Below are positions 1 to 9,900 of a stretch of DNA of 64,000 nt, in pieces (the first letter of the stretch is position 1; each line of letters opens with the position of its first letter). The stretch lies in the NCBI GenBank assembly GCA_905480605.1, contig CAJQRD010000037.1, positions 1-64,000 of the forward strand. The letters are read 5' to 3'. The translations under genes were made by a program, and so were the position numbers. The stretch is from an uncultured Saprospiraceae bacterium. Its GTDB lineage: Bacteria > Bacteroidota > Bacteroidia > Chitinophagales > Saprospiraceae. The notes beneath the pieces were generated by a model. The model had not been told where the DNA came from. It saw only the letters and a program-made list of their open reading frames with translations, and made no database searches.

Positions 1-275
1 GCAAAGCAAGCAACTTCGGATTGTCAAAACCAAGATTTATATAGCCACTTTACATAATTATATTTGCCTTTAATAAATCAAAAAATTTCAAGGCAAAGCC
101 TTGGTCAACATAGCTTCAGGCACAGCCCAAAGCTAGCGAACGAAATACATAATTCTTTAACCATTCTAATATCAACTCCACAGCATTTAGGCTCTGCCTG
201 AATGCATATTAACAAAGGCTTCGCCTTTAGCAAAGCAACAAATTAAATATATATGTTAGGTCCAACAAACAAGGA
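1..275. repeat. Intergenic spacer with three short hairpins
   Basis: No gene is visible here. The spacer holds three separate short inverted repeats with 3-base loops: 89-103 (CAAGGC-aaa-GCCTTG), 183-205 (GCATTtAGGC-tct-GCCTgAATGC) and 214-228 (AAAGGC-ttc-GCCTTT). They share a GGC-nnn-GCC core although the flanking arms differ. None is followed by a clear T-tract, so they do not look like ordinary terminators. They may be intergenic palindromic repeat units; this is inference from the shared core. Confidence 0.55.
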
Positions 276-1838
276 CTATACAGCGCTCAAGTCTAGCTTG
301 TGTAAACTATCAAAAACATCAGAATCTGGAAACAGTTCGTCTGCTTCTTTTAGCAATCCTTTGAAAAGGACATCTTGTCTTAGCTGATAATAACAAAGCG
401 CTTTGTTATAACAAGTATCTGCCTCTACACCATACACATCCGTGGAGTTCTGATAAAAATCCAATGCATATTCATAGTATCCCAAGTCAAAAAATATTCC
501 AGCAATAGTAAGAGCAAGGTCTTCTGATTCATTGATATTAAAATAAAGCCCCCAAACCAAATGCAATGTCTGTGCTAATCTTTCACGCTCTTCATGCGTT
601 ATTGATTTTGCCATTTTTTTAATCCTTGGAATTATTTTCAAAAACATGGTTGAGTCATAAAAACTTAATCGTGTCAAAGCCAACAAGTCTCTTAAAGTCA
701 ACTTAGAAATATTAGCATAAGCAAGCTTCTTAATACTATTGTAGTCATCAGGTCCAAAGTCATTAACGTATCGCTGATAGGCGCCATTAGTAGCAGAAAA
801 AGAGTCTGCATTTTCCAAGAAAAGAAAGCATCCAACTTCCAAGTGAAAAGTTGAATAAGAAGGAAAAAGTATTTTGCCTCCAGTTTTTTCACAGTAGCTT
901 CCTAAAGCATGATAATTGACCCAAAGTGAGAAACTGCCATGTGTTATGATTTCTGGTTTATTCCTATTGTTGATATTGGCAATATTATGATATCCTTTAT
1001 CCATTGATAGCAACATAAGGCCTTTAGAAGACAATGCTTTAAGGTTTTTGAGACAGAGAATACTTTTTTCTGGAAAGAAAAAATAAGATTCTTTTAATTT
1101 TAACCTATAGTCCTCTAACATTTCATCCAAAATAACTGATGAATAGTAGGAATTTGCCACAGATTTTTCCCTATATGTTAATTCTAAACTTTTTAAAAGC
1201 AAGTCTGTTTCTTGCATCAAAGGGTGTTCTGCAGAATGCAAGGCAATGGAACAAACCGCCAGTTCTTTTTCCTTGATATAAAAAAGGTCATTTGGTATTG
1301 AATCAAAGAAATAATTTGCGATTGCCAATATTGGTTGTTTTAATTCACCAGCTTTCACATGCAGATCAGCATATCTCAGATGTAAGTCCGTGCCGCCAAT
1401 TGCATCATAATATGCATAGTCCAGTATCCCCCTTTTGTAATAAGATTGAAACTGTGTGTGGTTTTTGAAAAAGTGTAAATTCTTTTCGACTATATCACTA
1501 AGTACATAGCAAAAAGGTGGCAGCTCAGAATTATGCAATGCTATCAACCGTTCTAAATGCTTAAGAATATGAAACGCAAGTCGGCCGTGTCCTGCACCAA
1601 GTTCGATAATGTAAACAGTTTCTTTAGTTTCTCCTTTATCAGCAAGATCCTTTAAAAAACCCAATATCAATTCTGAATACGTTTTGCCTACCAAAGAGTT
1701 GCTGGTAATTTGGTGAGGAACCTCGCCTTCGCTCCAAGCTTCAATACCAATATCTTGATAATAATCTCGATTAAGTTGCCAAATCTTACTTTCTGAGAAA
1801 AGCTGGAATGACTCTACTTCATGTAGCTTTTTGTCCAT
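276..1838 (-). CDS. MidA-like SAM-dependent methyltransferase with TPR-like C-terminus
   Basis: Predicted cytosolic class I methyltransferase of the MidA/Methyltransf_28 type. The SAM-binding motif I (ELGAGHGR) lies near residue 80, and a second conserved block reads AIANYFFDSIPND. The last 80 or so residues are helical and TPR-like (YEYALDFYQNS, TCYNKALCYYQLRQD), which is not part of the standard MidA fold and may bind a partner protein. An upstream ATG at 1865 is possible, but MDKKLHEVES at 1838 looks the more natural start. The substrate is unknown; the best-known family member, mitochondrial NDUFAF7, methylates a complex I subunit. The gene stands alone, with no close neighbour on its strand. 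Confidence 0.6.
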   Translation of the reverse strand: MDKKLHEVESFQLFSESKIWQLNRDYYQDIGIEAWSEGEVPHQITSNSLVGKTYSELILGFLKDLADKGETKETVYIIELGAGHGRLAFHILKHLERLIALHNSELPPFCYVLSDIVEKNLHFFKNHTQFQSYYKRGILDYAYYDAIGGTDLHLRYADLHVKAGELKQPILAIANYFFDSIPNDLFYIKEKELAVCSIALHSAEHPLMQETDLLLKSLELTYREKSVANSYYSSVILDEMLEDYRLKLKESYFFFPEKSILCLKNLKALSSKGLMLLSMDKGYHNIANINNRNKPEIITHGSFSLWVNYHALGSYCEKTGGKILFPSYSTFHLEVGCFLFLENADSFSATNGAYQRYVNDFGPDDYNSIKKLAYANISKLTLRDLLALTRLSFYDSTMFLKIIPRIKKMAKSITHEERERLAQTLHLVWGLYFNINESEDLALTIAGIFFDLGYYEYALDFYQNSTDVYGVEADTCYNKALCYYQLRQDVLFKGLLKEADELFPDSDVFDSLHKLDLSAV

Positions 1839-2259
1839 AATATACTTGCGTTTAACTAGAATCATTATCTAACCGAGCAAGCTATTATATCAATCATATT
1901 AGCAGTACCAAATCAAAATGTCAATGTAAGATAGGTATAATTATACATGCATGCGAGATTCTAAAACCTTATTGGTCGTATCTTATTTCACAGCAAGCCA
2001 CATAATTAGTAAAACTCTTACTCTAAAAAGAAGCATTAACTTGTAGACCAAAGTATAGAACATTCAAATCAAGCATTCAAAATATAAGTTTCATCCTTTT
2101 GAGTATTATCAACTTTTGCTCCGGATAAAAATCAATGACCAACCAAACAATTTGTTTAAAAACCAAGCACTGCCCTTAAAAAATCTTTACAAAATTTCCG
2201 CTTTCGCTTGGGTTACTTAGTTATTCATTTTTTCGTCATTTTCAAAGTTCATGTTTTTT
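1839..2259. other. Intergenic spacer, nothing recognised
   Basis: About 400 bases of AT-rich sequence between two minus-strand genes. I see no RNA gene, no clear terminator with a T-tract, and no reading frame with coding character. It presumably holds the promoter of the methyltransferase gene at its low end. Confidence 0.4.
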
Positions 2260-5109
2260 CTAATCACCTCCAGTTGTTGTATATACTATTTCTCCATTTT
2301 TACCCGTAGCCCATCCAACACTACTATTGAACATATCCAGACTTTCAAAATTTCCTCTCCTTTGATAATACCAGGTTTTTCCACCATCAATTGTTTTAAC
2401 AATATCTCCGTTTATAAAATCATCAATAGCCCAGCCAGTTTGTGGATCTGTGAATTCCAGGTTTTTAAGTGTATAATCTTCAAAAAAATCAATAAACTTT
2501 CCATACCATTGTTTCCCTTTTTCTGCATGGTATAAATTTATTCCAGTAGTAAACCATATTAAATCATTGTTGAATGCTGCAATACTTCCTCCTGATGAAT
2601 GATTTCCTTCAAAATCTAAGCTCACTGTTTGCCATGAATTTCCACCATCAGTTGTTTCATTTATTTCATTTGAGCCACTAGCCCATCCTGTATCCTCATC
2701 AGCAAAATAAAAATCTGAAATAAAGTTTGAAGGCTCTGTAATTTTATTCCAAGTTTGTCCCCCATTCGATGTTTTATAAATATCATATCCATTACCTAGT
2801 ACTTTGTAATACCCATTTAATGCATCAACAAATTGAATTTTATTAATTTGTTTGTCAGGTGTAGGCGTAACTTGAGCAGTCCAGTTTAAACCTTGATCTT
2901 GGGATTTATAAAGACTATTATTATCACCACCAATCCATATATTATTTCCGATTACTTCCACAGTGTACAGATCATCAGATCCGGTAAAATTACCAGGGAC
3001 CCAGGTATTTCCCGCATCTGCAGTATTTAATACTGTTCCCTGATCACCGACTGTCCAGGCTTCTGTTTCCGAAACTGCCTCAATATCTCTTAGCTTTTCA
3101 GGTTCATTTGATTGTAAAATCCAGCCTTGGGTTAATTCTTCCGATTGACCAAAATTTGTTTCAAAAATATTATCATCTCCAACGATGATTCCCCATGTAT
3201 TAAAAGATCTGTAATCTACTGCTTCTAAATTGTTAGTTTTCGCGTGCATTGACGAAGTCCAACTTTCACCTCCGTCATCCGTCTCAAGGTATATTCCATT
3301 ATTTCCTACAATCGTTCCTGTCCTTTGATTTGCAAAATCAATTCCATTCAGATCCTCCAAGGTTCCTGATGTCTGTGGGGTCCAAGATTGACCACCATCC
3401 TGGGTTCTGACGATTACACCATTTTCTCCCACGGCCCAGCCTTTATTTGGATCAGTAAATTCAATTGCCTTTAGATTTTCAGGGGTACTGCTTATTTGTT
3501 CCTGCCAATCAACCCCGCCATTTACAGTATGTAATATTGTTCCAAAAGTCCCATTGCTGGTTCCACACACCCATCCTTCATTTTTACTTACAAAGGCACC
3601 ATCGTAGAGAGTTTGTACCGTTCCAGATGTTTGCTGATTCCAATTTTCCCCAGCATCTGTCGTACTGAAAATCTTACCTGTTGATCCAACGATCCATCCA
3701 TAATAGGCATTATAGAATTCTATATCATATAAATCTGCATCAGTACCTATAAGTCGAGGAGTCCAATTTTCTCCAAGATTATCAGAAAATCTTACTTCTC
3801 CATTACTGCCTACTGCCCATAGGCTATTCCAGGCTGGGCATTCAATTCCATAGAATGATTCTACTGTTCCAGCTTCTTGTCTAACCCAAACATCCATGTC
3901 CCAATCATAAGATACAATCCAGCCCGATTCACCTACAGCAATAGCCCGTCCATAATCCGAGCTGTAAGGAAAATCTGTTACTACACCATATAATCTTGAA
4001 TAATTTCCAGTATTGGTTGTATCACATTTAATAAGCAGATCTTCAATTGTTTTCATTTGCTCGCCACTTGGTGTACTGGTACGAATAGTCTGGCTTTGAG
4101 CCACAACAGTTCCAAATGAAGATAAGACCAAAGCATAGATATCCACAGTCGCATCAGCTTTTACGGCTACCTCATAACTCCCATCAGATTCCGTTTCGAC
4201 ACGTCTAAAAGCTGAGTAATCAACACCTTTTGCGATTACCCTAGCTCCTTCAATAGGCGTTCCATCTTCACAAGTCACTTTACCTTTTATGATGGAACTA
4301 TTAATGGGTGCATCACAGTTCCAAGCTGTAAAATGACTAACTGTACCTACATAACTTCCGTTTTGTTTACTTGCACTACCTTCTTCCACCCATGTACCTA
4401 TATTTTCATCAAAATACCACAAGGGAATGGTCTGAGGCGCAGTTGACTGTAAAGAAGCAGGTAGGGGTAAGATTATTTTAGATACCTGACCTTCAGCAAG
4501 ATCTAACTCATTGCCTCCTTGTGACAACTCCACATTAATAAATCCAAAGGATTCAAGAGATACCACATTACCTGAAACATCTTCTCCTTCGAAATCTCCG
4601 AGAAAAACATCTCCATAATTATCAGTAGTTGGATCAAAATAGACTGCCTTAACCGTGATGTCTCCAGAAACTGGATTACCATTTGCATCTACAATACCAT
4701 TCGCTGGTAATTCTACTTGAGCATTCTGAAAATCAACGGTATTGCTAATGTTTGGATCAATAGAAATCGTTTTATTCCATTGACCAAGTGCAGCAAAAAC
4801 AAAAGCGTTTTTATCCATCCCAACGTCTACCTTTTTTTGAGTTCCTGAATAATCCTCTTTTGTAAAAAACAAAACCTGATTTTCACCTAAATCGGCATTC
4901 TCCATTTTAAAATATCCCTCCATGTCAGTAAAGGTAATGGCATCGTTTAACATTACTTTTACGCCGATTAATGGACTCTTATTCACGTCAGTTACATTTC
5001 CCTCAACTACCCCAAGCTCGTCATCAGTAAAAGTGGTACATCTATTATTCATTATTACTAAAGTGCAGGTCATCAACAATGCTAACAGCAGAACACTAAA
5101 ATTTTTCAT
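2260..5109 (-). CDS. Large exported protein with Ycf48-like Asp-box repeats
   Basis: A 949-residue exported protein. The N-terminus is hydrophobic (signal peptide, with a Cys near residue 24 but no good lipobox). Residues about 35-110 resemble a carboxypeptidase-regulatory-like beta-sandwich (VEGNVTDVNKSPLIGVKVMLND), and a second such domain lies near residue 275 (IKGKVTCEDGTPIEGARVIAKG). From about residue 370 to the end there are roughly ten Asp-box motifs of the S/T-x-D-x-G-x-x-W type (for example TQDGGQSW, TTDGGNSW, TIDGGKTW) with the GWAVG/GWIVG strands seen in Ycf48-like beta-propellers. No T9SS sorting domain is seen at the C-terminus. It is probably a surface or periplasmic propeller protein of unknown ligand. 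The barrel protein at 5175-6374 is next upstream on the same strand, 65 bases away. Confidence 0.65.
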   Translation of the reverse strand: MKNFSVLLLALLMTCTLVIMNNRCTTFTDDELGVVEGNVTDVNKSPLIGVKVMLNDAITFTDMEGYFKMENADLGENQVLFFTKEDYSGTQKKVDVGMDKNAFVFAALGQWNKTISIDPNISNTVDFQNAQVELPANGIVDANGNPVSGDITVKAVYFDPTTDNYGDVFLGDFEGEDVSGNVVSLESFGFINVELSQGGNELDLAEGQVSKIILPLPASLQSTAPQTIPLWYFDENIGTWVEEGSASKQNGSYVGTVSHFTAWNCDAPINSSIIKGKVTCEDGTPIEGARVIAKGVDYSAFRRVETESDGSYEVAVKADATVDIYALVLSSFGTVVAQSQTIRTSTPSGEQMKTIEDLLIKCDTTNTGNYSRLYGVVTDFPYSSDYGRAIAVGESGWIVSYDWDMDVWVRQEAGTVESFYGIECPAWNSLWAVGSNGEVRFSDNLGENWTPRLIGTDADLYDIEFYNAYYGWIVGSTGKIFSTTDAGENWNQQTSGTVQTLYDGAFVSKNEGWVCGTSNGTFGTILHTVNGGVDWQEQISSTPENLKAIEFTDPNKGWAVGENGVIVRTQDGGQSWTPQTSGTLEDLNGIDFANQRTGTIVGNNGIYLETDDGGESWTSSMHAKTNNLEAVDYRSFNTWGIIVGDDNIFETNFGQSEELTQGWILQSNEPEKLRDIEAVSETEAWTVGDQGTVLNTADAGNTWVPGNFTGSDDLYTVEVIGNNIWIGGDNNSLYKSQDQGLNWTAQVTPTPDKQINKIQFVDALNGYYKVLGNGYDIYKTSNGGQTWNKITEPSNFISDFYFADEDTGWASGSNEINETTDGGNSWQTVSLDFEGNHSSGGSIAAFNNDLIWFTTGINLYHAEKGKQWYGKFIDFFEDYTLKNLEFTDPQTGWAIDDFINGDIVKTIDGGKTWYYQRRGNFESLDMFNSSVGWATGKNGEIVYTTTGGD

Positions 5110-5174
5110 GGTAATTTATTTTTATTATAAACTTTCTTTTAGACATCTAGTATTTTGGAATTATCTTTTGGTTG

Positions 5175-6374
5175 CTAATTCATGTTATAAACAAAACTTA
5201 AAACAACCCTATGAGGTGTTTCTGAAAAGTAAATTTTATTCCCTCCCATTAAAATTCCATCAGCAATTTGTCTGAAATTTCCTTCAACCCTTAGGTCAAT
5301 GCCAAAGTTTGATTTATCAAATCCAACCACTGTTTGATATCCAAACGTGAAGTTTTCAAAATCTTTGGGAAAATTTCCAATATCATTTAATTCTGATTGA
5401 TTTAAAACAAATAAATGACCAACAAGCCCTCCCATTAATCTAAAATTCTGATGTTTAAAACCTAGTAAAACAGGTAAGTCAAGGTATAATAAACTTTCTT
5501 TAGCTGTTGTATTGTTTGATGAGTTTGCTAGATCTTGAACCTGATAGTTTGTAGAACTAAAATTCAAAATAAATTCAGGCCTCACAAGTATTTTCCAAAA
5601 TCTCATTTGGGTCATTACTCCTATGTGATAGCCTAATAAATTATCTTCAACTTTTAGATTATATTTAGTAGCGTTGTAATTGGTAAGTCTTGAAATATCA
5701 TCATCATTTATAAAGTTATAACTAACACCTCCTAATGCGCCAAACCTAAACCCAAAGAAGGGAGCTTTATTTTCATTGGAAATTTCATTAATAGTAGCGT
5801 GTGCTTCGGATCCATTCTCTATATTTAAATCCATCCATACGCCCCAATCTTCATCCAGATCGTCCCCGCCATAATCAACGATTAATCTCAGTTCTTCTAT
5901 TCCTTTAAGCGAAACATCAAATGCAATAGCTTGGTCATGATGTCTGACAAGACCACTGTTCCAAATTTCTTCTCCATTTCCATTTATTTTAAACGTACAA
6001 TCCCCTCTACTTCCACAGTAATCAATACAGTTCAAAATAGATACGTATCCCTTAAGATTAACATCTGTCTGGTCATGATAATAAATCATTTCTGTTGGTT
6101 CATAATCTGGGCATACGAACATTCCATTTGTCCATATTATACCAGGTTCCATATAAGCAGTTTCAAACTTATCAAAACTCTCAGTTTCCCTAATGTTGGT
6201 AGCAATACCCCATCTCCCGCTTTTTATTATAGAGTCGGGTTCAAACATCCTCACCGTAGTCAATGCTTCGCCAAAAACAACAGAAAGTTCATTTGTGTTT
6301 TCCACTTGAGCATTTAGTATAGCGTAACTGAAAACAAAAATAACTATAGTTAATACCGATTTATATTTATTCAT
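5175..6374 (-). CDS. Outer-membrane beta-barrel protein with NPCBM-like N-terminal domain
   Basis: A 399-residue protein with a Sec signal peptide (KSVLTIVIFVFSYAILNAQ). Residues about 35-185 resemble the NPCBM/NEW2-type carbohydrate-binding beta-sandwich, with the pattern of a ruler strand (GYVSILNCIDYCG), GDCTFKINGNGEEIWNSG and a late LRLIVDYGGDD strand. From about residue 205 the sequence switches to alternating strands typical of a small outer-membrane barrel, ending in an aromatic-rich strand (HRVVLSFVYNMN). The combination suggests a barrel that displays or carries a carbohydrate-binding head. The gene is close to the Asp-box protein downstream and may be co-transcribed with it. The NPCBM assignment is by pattern only and needs a profile search. 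Confidence 0.5.
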   Translation of the reverse strand: MNKYKSVLTIVIFVFSYAILNAQVENTNELSVVFGEALTTVRMFEPDSIIKSGRWGIATNIRETESFDKFETAYMEPGIIWTNGMFVCPDYEPTEMIYYHDQTDVNLKGYVSILNCIDYCGSRGDCTFKINGNGEEIWNSGLVRHHDQAIAFDVSLKGIEELRLIVDYGGDDLDEDWGVWMDLNIENGSEAHATINEISNENKAPFFGFRFGALGGVSYNFINDDDISRLTNYNATKYNLKVEDNLLGYHIGVMTQMRFWKILVRPEFILNFSSTNYQVQDLANSSNNTTAKESLLYLDLPVLLGFKHQNFRLMGGLVGHLFVLNQSELNDIGNFPKDFENFTFGYQTVVGFDKSNFGIDLRVEGNFRQIADGILMGGNKIYFSETPHRVVLSFVYNMN

Positions 6375-7577
6375 AATGCGTTTTTAATACGTTTAATCAG
6401 TTGATTGCATCAAATTCTAGACAAACCTATTAGCTACCAGGTATAGTAAATGAGGATTTTGAAATAAGGCTAATTTCAATATTAGCTATTGGAAGCACAT
6501 TTGTGGTTTTTATCTGACCAAATAAGCCCAAGCAACTAATTGCAATTAAGGTTTAAACAGATGTATACTTCTTCATCGAAAATCAATTTCTTATTAACTT
6601 TTATGAGTTGCGCCTCTTTACTGTATAAAGATCGTTGTCCAAGAATAAAAAAGCAGTGATTAATATCATTCTCAATTATGATATTAAACTAATCCATATA
6701 GCTTACAATTTGAATATCATAAGTAAAGAGATTCAACACATCTAATAATTGTAAGAGAACTATGTTTTATTATAGTCATAACTTTGACTTACTATCTGTT
6801 GATTTTATAAGTAGCGCATATAGCTATAACAACATCTAAATCTTTTAAGAAGCAGATTAATAGGTATTGTAAATTATTGTTTGCTGGAGCTTTGCACAGT
6901 AGACAAAGTATCCAAAAATTGCTGGTAAAGTTTAATTACCATGAGGTGGTAGTTTAAATTAACCCAATTAAATCAGTACTAGTAAAACAAGATAATAAAC
7001 TCGGGCAACAACTCACTCACAAAGATCCTAAAACAAAGAAACCCATCAAATATTTGGCCTTGAACAGTTTCGTAGTTGACCTACTAGTTCCTTAGAAAAG
7101 AGAGAAAAGGAAAGGGAATAATTACCCACAGTTCCTTGATAAAAAATGGCGTTATTAAGAGGTTTAAATAAGTTTTGTAAAAGGAAGTTAAAAAAAGATT
7201 AGTTTACTACTGATTTTATTGAAAAACAGGAGTAACGCCTAAGGACACATTCTAAGAACTATGCTACCACCATTTCTTCTGACTTATCTTGCCTCAGAAC
7301 TTTAGCAAATTCATTTGTTAACAGCAAAATGATTAAAACAAATGATAACCCATTCAAGGGATATAGGGTCAAGTTTAAATACTCTCAATAAAAATTTCTC
7401 AGTCCTGAAATCATAAAAAAATTAATGTCAAGCTTACTTGTGACAATAACTTGAAAACAAGTAGAGCAATTTTTATTATTTTACATTTAAATAATGTGTG
7501 TTTAAATTATTAGAATATTTATAACAGAACTAATAAAATACCAAATTAAAAAAACATATTTCTCAATCTAAAACTAA
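6375..7577. other. 1.2 kb spacer without a recognisable gene
   Basis: An unusually long gap for this window. Both strands are AT-rich with frequent stops in all frames. I could not recognise any protein fragment, tRNA or transposase remnant, and no strong terminator. It lies at the left edge of the tract of decayed secreted-protein genes (8-12 kb), so it may be older debris of the same kind, but nothing in the sequence proves this. Confidence 0.35.
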
Positions 7578-8069
7578 ATGAAAATGAAAACAACCAAAGC
7601 CCCTTTTGTGGCAATTGTATTTTTATTCTGCTTTTGTTCAATAAGTGCACAAGAGGCCATAACAGTAGCAGGAGGGGAAGCTGATGGGATTGGCGGAAGC
7701 GCATCCTATTCTGTAGGTCAGGTTTTTTACACTTACAATGAAGCTGGATCTTTTTCGATCAGCGATGGGGTGCAACAAGCCTTCGAAATTTCTGCCATTA
7801 CCGGAATTGAGGATTTGTTGGGTATCAACTTAACGATGTCTGTTTTTCCAAACCCTACTATAGAAGAATTATATCTTGAGATCGAAAACTATGACAACGA
7901 AGCTCTTAATTATCAATTATTTGGGTTTAGCGGAATCCTATTGAAGAAAAGCAAAATCAATGGTAGTAATAGTAAAATAGACATGAGCAGTTTTGTGCCG
8001 TCTACCTATATACTAAGTGTGAGTGCAGATAACCACATAATTAAATCATTTAAAATCATTAAAAATTAA
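7578..8069 (+). CDS. Small secreted protein with T9SS type A sorting domain
   Basis: A 163-residue secreted protein. The signal peptide ends at SISAQ. The mature N-terminus has the conserved ITVAGGEADGIGGSASYSVGQ and SDGVQQAFEIS segments. The C-terminal ~80 residues are a type A T9SS sorting domain: SVFPNPT, then LYLEIENYD, YQLFGFSGILL, LKKSKI, STYILSVSA and the terminal basic IKSFKIIKN. The domain should direct the protein through the outer membrane to the cell surface. In Bacteroidota a short gene of exactly this design is commonly found just ahead of a gene starting AQAPQ(G/S)MSYQAVVR (from memory of the family), and that arrangement is kept here: the broken gene at 8075 starts 5 bases downstream. 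This gene itself looks intact. Confidence 0.8.
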   Translation: MKMKTTKAPFVAIVFLFCFCSISAQEAITVAGGEADGIGGSASYSVGQVFYTYNEAGSFSISDGVQQAFEISAITGIEDLLGINLTMSVFPNPTIEELYLEIENYDNEALNYQLFGFSGILLKKSKINGSNSKIDMSSFVPSTYILSVSADNHIIKSFKIIKN

Positions 8070-8074
8070 CCAAA

Positions 8075-9556
8075 ATGAAAAAAATATTTACACTATTAAT
8101 AATAATGACCTCAGCTTGCATGATGTGGGCTCAGGCTCCATAAGGAATGAGTTATCAGTCCGTAGTGAGAAATGCTGCTAATGAATTGGTAGGTAATACC
8201 GGAGTCGGGATGCAGATCAGTATTTTACAAGGGGCATCAAATACTCCTGTTTATGTAGAAAGACAATTTCCTACAACCAATTCAAATGGATTACTAAGTA
8301 TCCGTATTGGATCTGGGACGATAGTATCAGGAGATTTTGCGGCTATTTATTGGTCTATGGGACCTTATTCAATTAAAACAGAAACTGATCCAAATGGCGG
8401 ATCAAATTATACCATATCAGGGACTAGTCAAATGTTAAGCGTTCCTTATGCTTTATTTGCTGAAACATCTGGTAGCTCACAACCTGGCCCTGAGGGACCT
8501 GCAGGAGAAGATGGTGAAGACGGTGAAGATGGTGAAGACGGTGAAGACGGTGAAGATGGTGAAGACGGTGAAGATGGTGTTGGTATAGCTCAAGACTTAT
8601 TTATGTCTATGACCGGAAATGGTGATATTCAAATAGACATTTCTGGTGGTACTAGTGATGTGTTTTTTGATGTAAAAGATGACGATTCTAATCCAACTAA
8701 TGAATTACAGGATATATTTCTTGCTACATTTAGTAATAATGAAGTTTTGATAGAAATAGAAAATGGTAACTCTGTAGCTTTTAGTATAGATGATAGTGAC
8801 CCCGATCCATTTAACGAAATTCAAGAATTAGATTTTAACGATGATGGGATTGGTTTCAATATTGGATTAAGGAATTCAGGAATTGTACAGTTTTGGGAAG
8901 CTCCTTTCCATCCAATGAAACCCATTAATTTGAGTGGTGGGAATGGAATTAATATTCAGAATCCGTTTGGATCTGATGTTGTACAGATTTTTGGTAACGG
9001 AGGTGGAGCAATAATCCTTAATTCTATTGACCAGCAATCAAGAAACGTTTGGTTAACCAACTTAAATGGTTTTGAGAATAATGGCTTCCTTGGTGTATCG
9101 GACATTAACAATAATAACGTAGCTGGTGCCTTTGTGGATGCTAACGGGGACGGACTTCTATTTTGCACAGGTGCAAAGCATTTCAAGATGGACTATCCAG
9201 GAAAAGCTGATAAGTCTATCTGGTATGCAAGTGTTGAAGGCCCAGAAGCAGCAGCTTACGAGAGAGGTACAGCTACATTAGAAAATGGAGAAATATTTGT
9301 TCCATTTTCAGATCATTTCCAATTGGTTATCGCTAAAAAAGGAATGACCGTTATGTTGACACCGTTATCAGGCGAGTCGCAAGGATTAGCAGTAGTTGAG
9401 AAGACAAGCGAGGGGTTCATGGTCAAAGAATTACACAAAGGGTCAGGAAATTATTCTTTTGATTGGGAAGTCAAATGTGTAAGAGCTGGATTTGAAAACT
9501 ATCAAGTAATAAGAGAAAGGTCCTTCGGAATGCCTGCTAATTCGGAAATTAAATAA
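8075..9556 (+). pseudogene. Collagen-like secreted protein, interrupted by in-frame TAA at codon 23
   Basis: The ATG at 8075 opens a good signal peptide (MKKIFTLLIIMTSACMMWAQAP), then TAA at 8141-8143, then the same frame continues as GMSYQSVVRNAANELVG for 469 more residues. The family normally reads AQAPQ-G/S-MSYQAVVR, so a CAA (Gln) to TAA change is the simplest explanation. Downstream come a conserved VGMQISILQG domain, eight GED triplets in a row (8504-8575, collagen-like), a middle region rich in Asp/Asn, and a C-terminal domain starting near YASVEGPEAAAYERG and ending without a T9SS signal. Translation from the ATG at 8147 would give a protein without a signal peptide, so normal export is unlikely unless the stop is read through or is a sequencing error. 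The rest of the frame is undamaged, so the break is recent or artefactual. Confidence 0.75.
8504..8575 (+). repeat. Tandem 9-base repeat encoding eight Gly-Glu-Asp triplets
   Basis: Eight consecutive GGx-GAA-GAx units encode GED repeats preceded by GPEGPA, a collagen-like stretch inside the interrupted secreted-protein gene. Units differ only at the third base of Asp (GAT or GAC), so the array is nearly perfect at DNA level and should be length-variable between strains. Confidence 0.85.
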
Positions 9557-9577
9557 GAATTAATATTTATAATCTAG

Positions 9578-9609
9578 AAGCAAGTCATCAAATGATGGCT
9601 TGCTTTTTA
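9578..9609 (+). terminator. Rho-independent terminator after the collagen-like gene
   Basis: Stem arms 9578-9590 and 9593-9605 (13 pairs including one G-U) close a 2-base gap that would open to a small loop; the 3' arm runs into CTTTTTAT. The position 22 bases after the stop codon at 9556 fits the end of the two-gene unit beginning at 7578. Confidence 0.8.
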
Positions 9610-9900
9610 TTTGGAAAAATATAAATCTAACACATCCTCAATTAATGATTCGTCAGCTGGCAAGAATCTTAAGCTAAATTTAAGTTTCTCAATTCTTAAT
9701 TGACTTGCTCTTAATTCTTTCATCATTAAGCTAATTAATTCAAATATTTAAATACTTTTTTTAGACATATAAGATAAAAATCTACCCCCAATTTGAAAGT
9801 TTAGATATAGAGTAAAATATTCGTCTTTCTTATAAATAGTGCCAGTATTTTTTCCGTATTTGAAGAATCAAAATTCCACTTTGAAAAGTGTCGAAGTCTG

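Noticed and set aside
2251-2535. Plus-strand frames opposite the Asp-box gene and other large minus-strand genes
   Set aside because: They lack signal, family or start context and mirror the codon pattern of the opposite gene.
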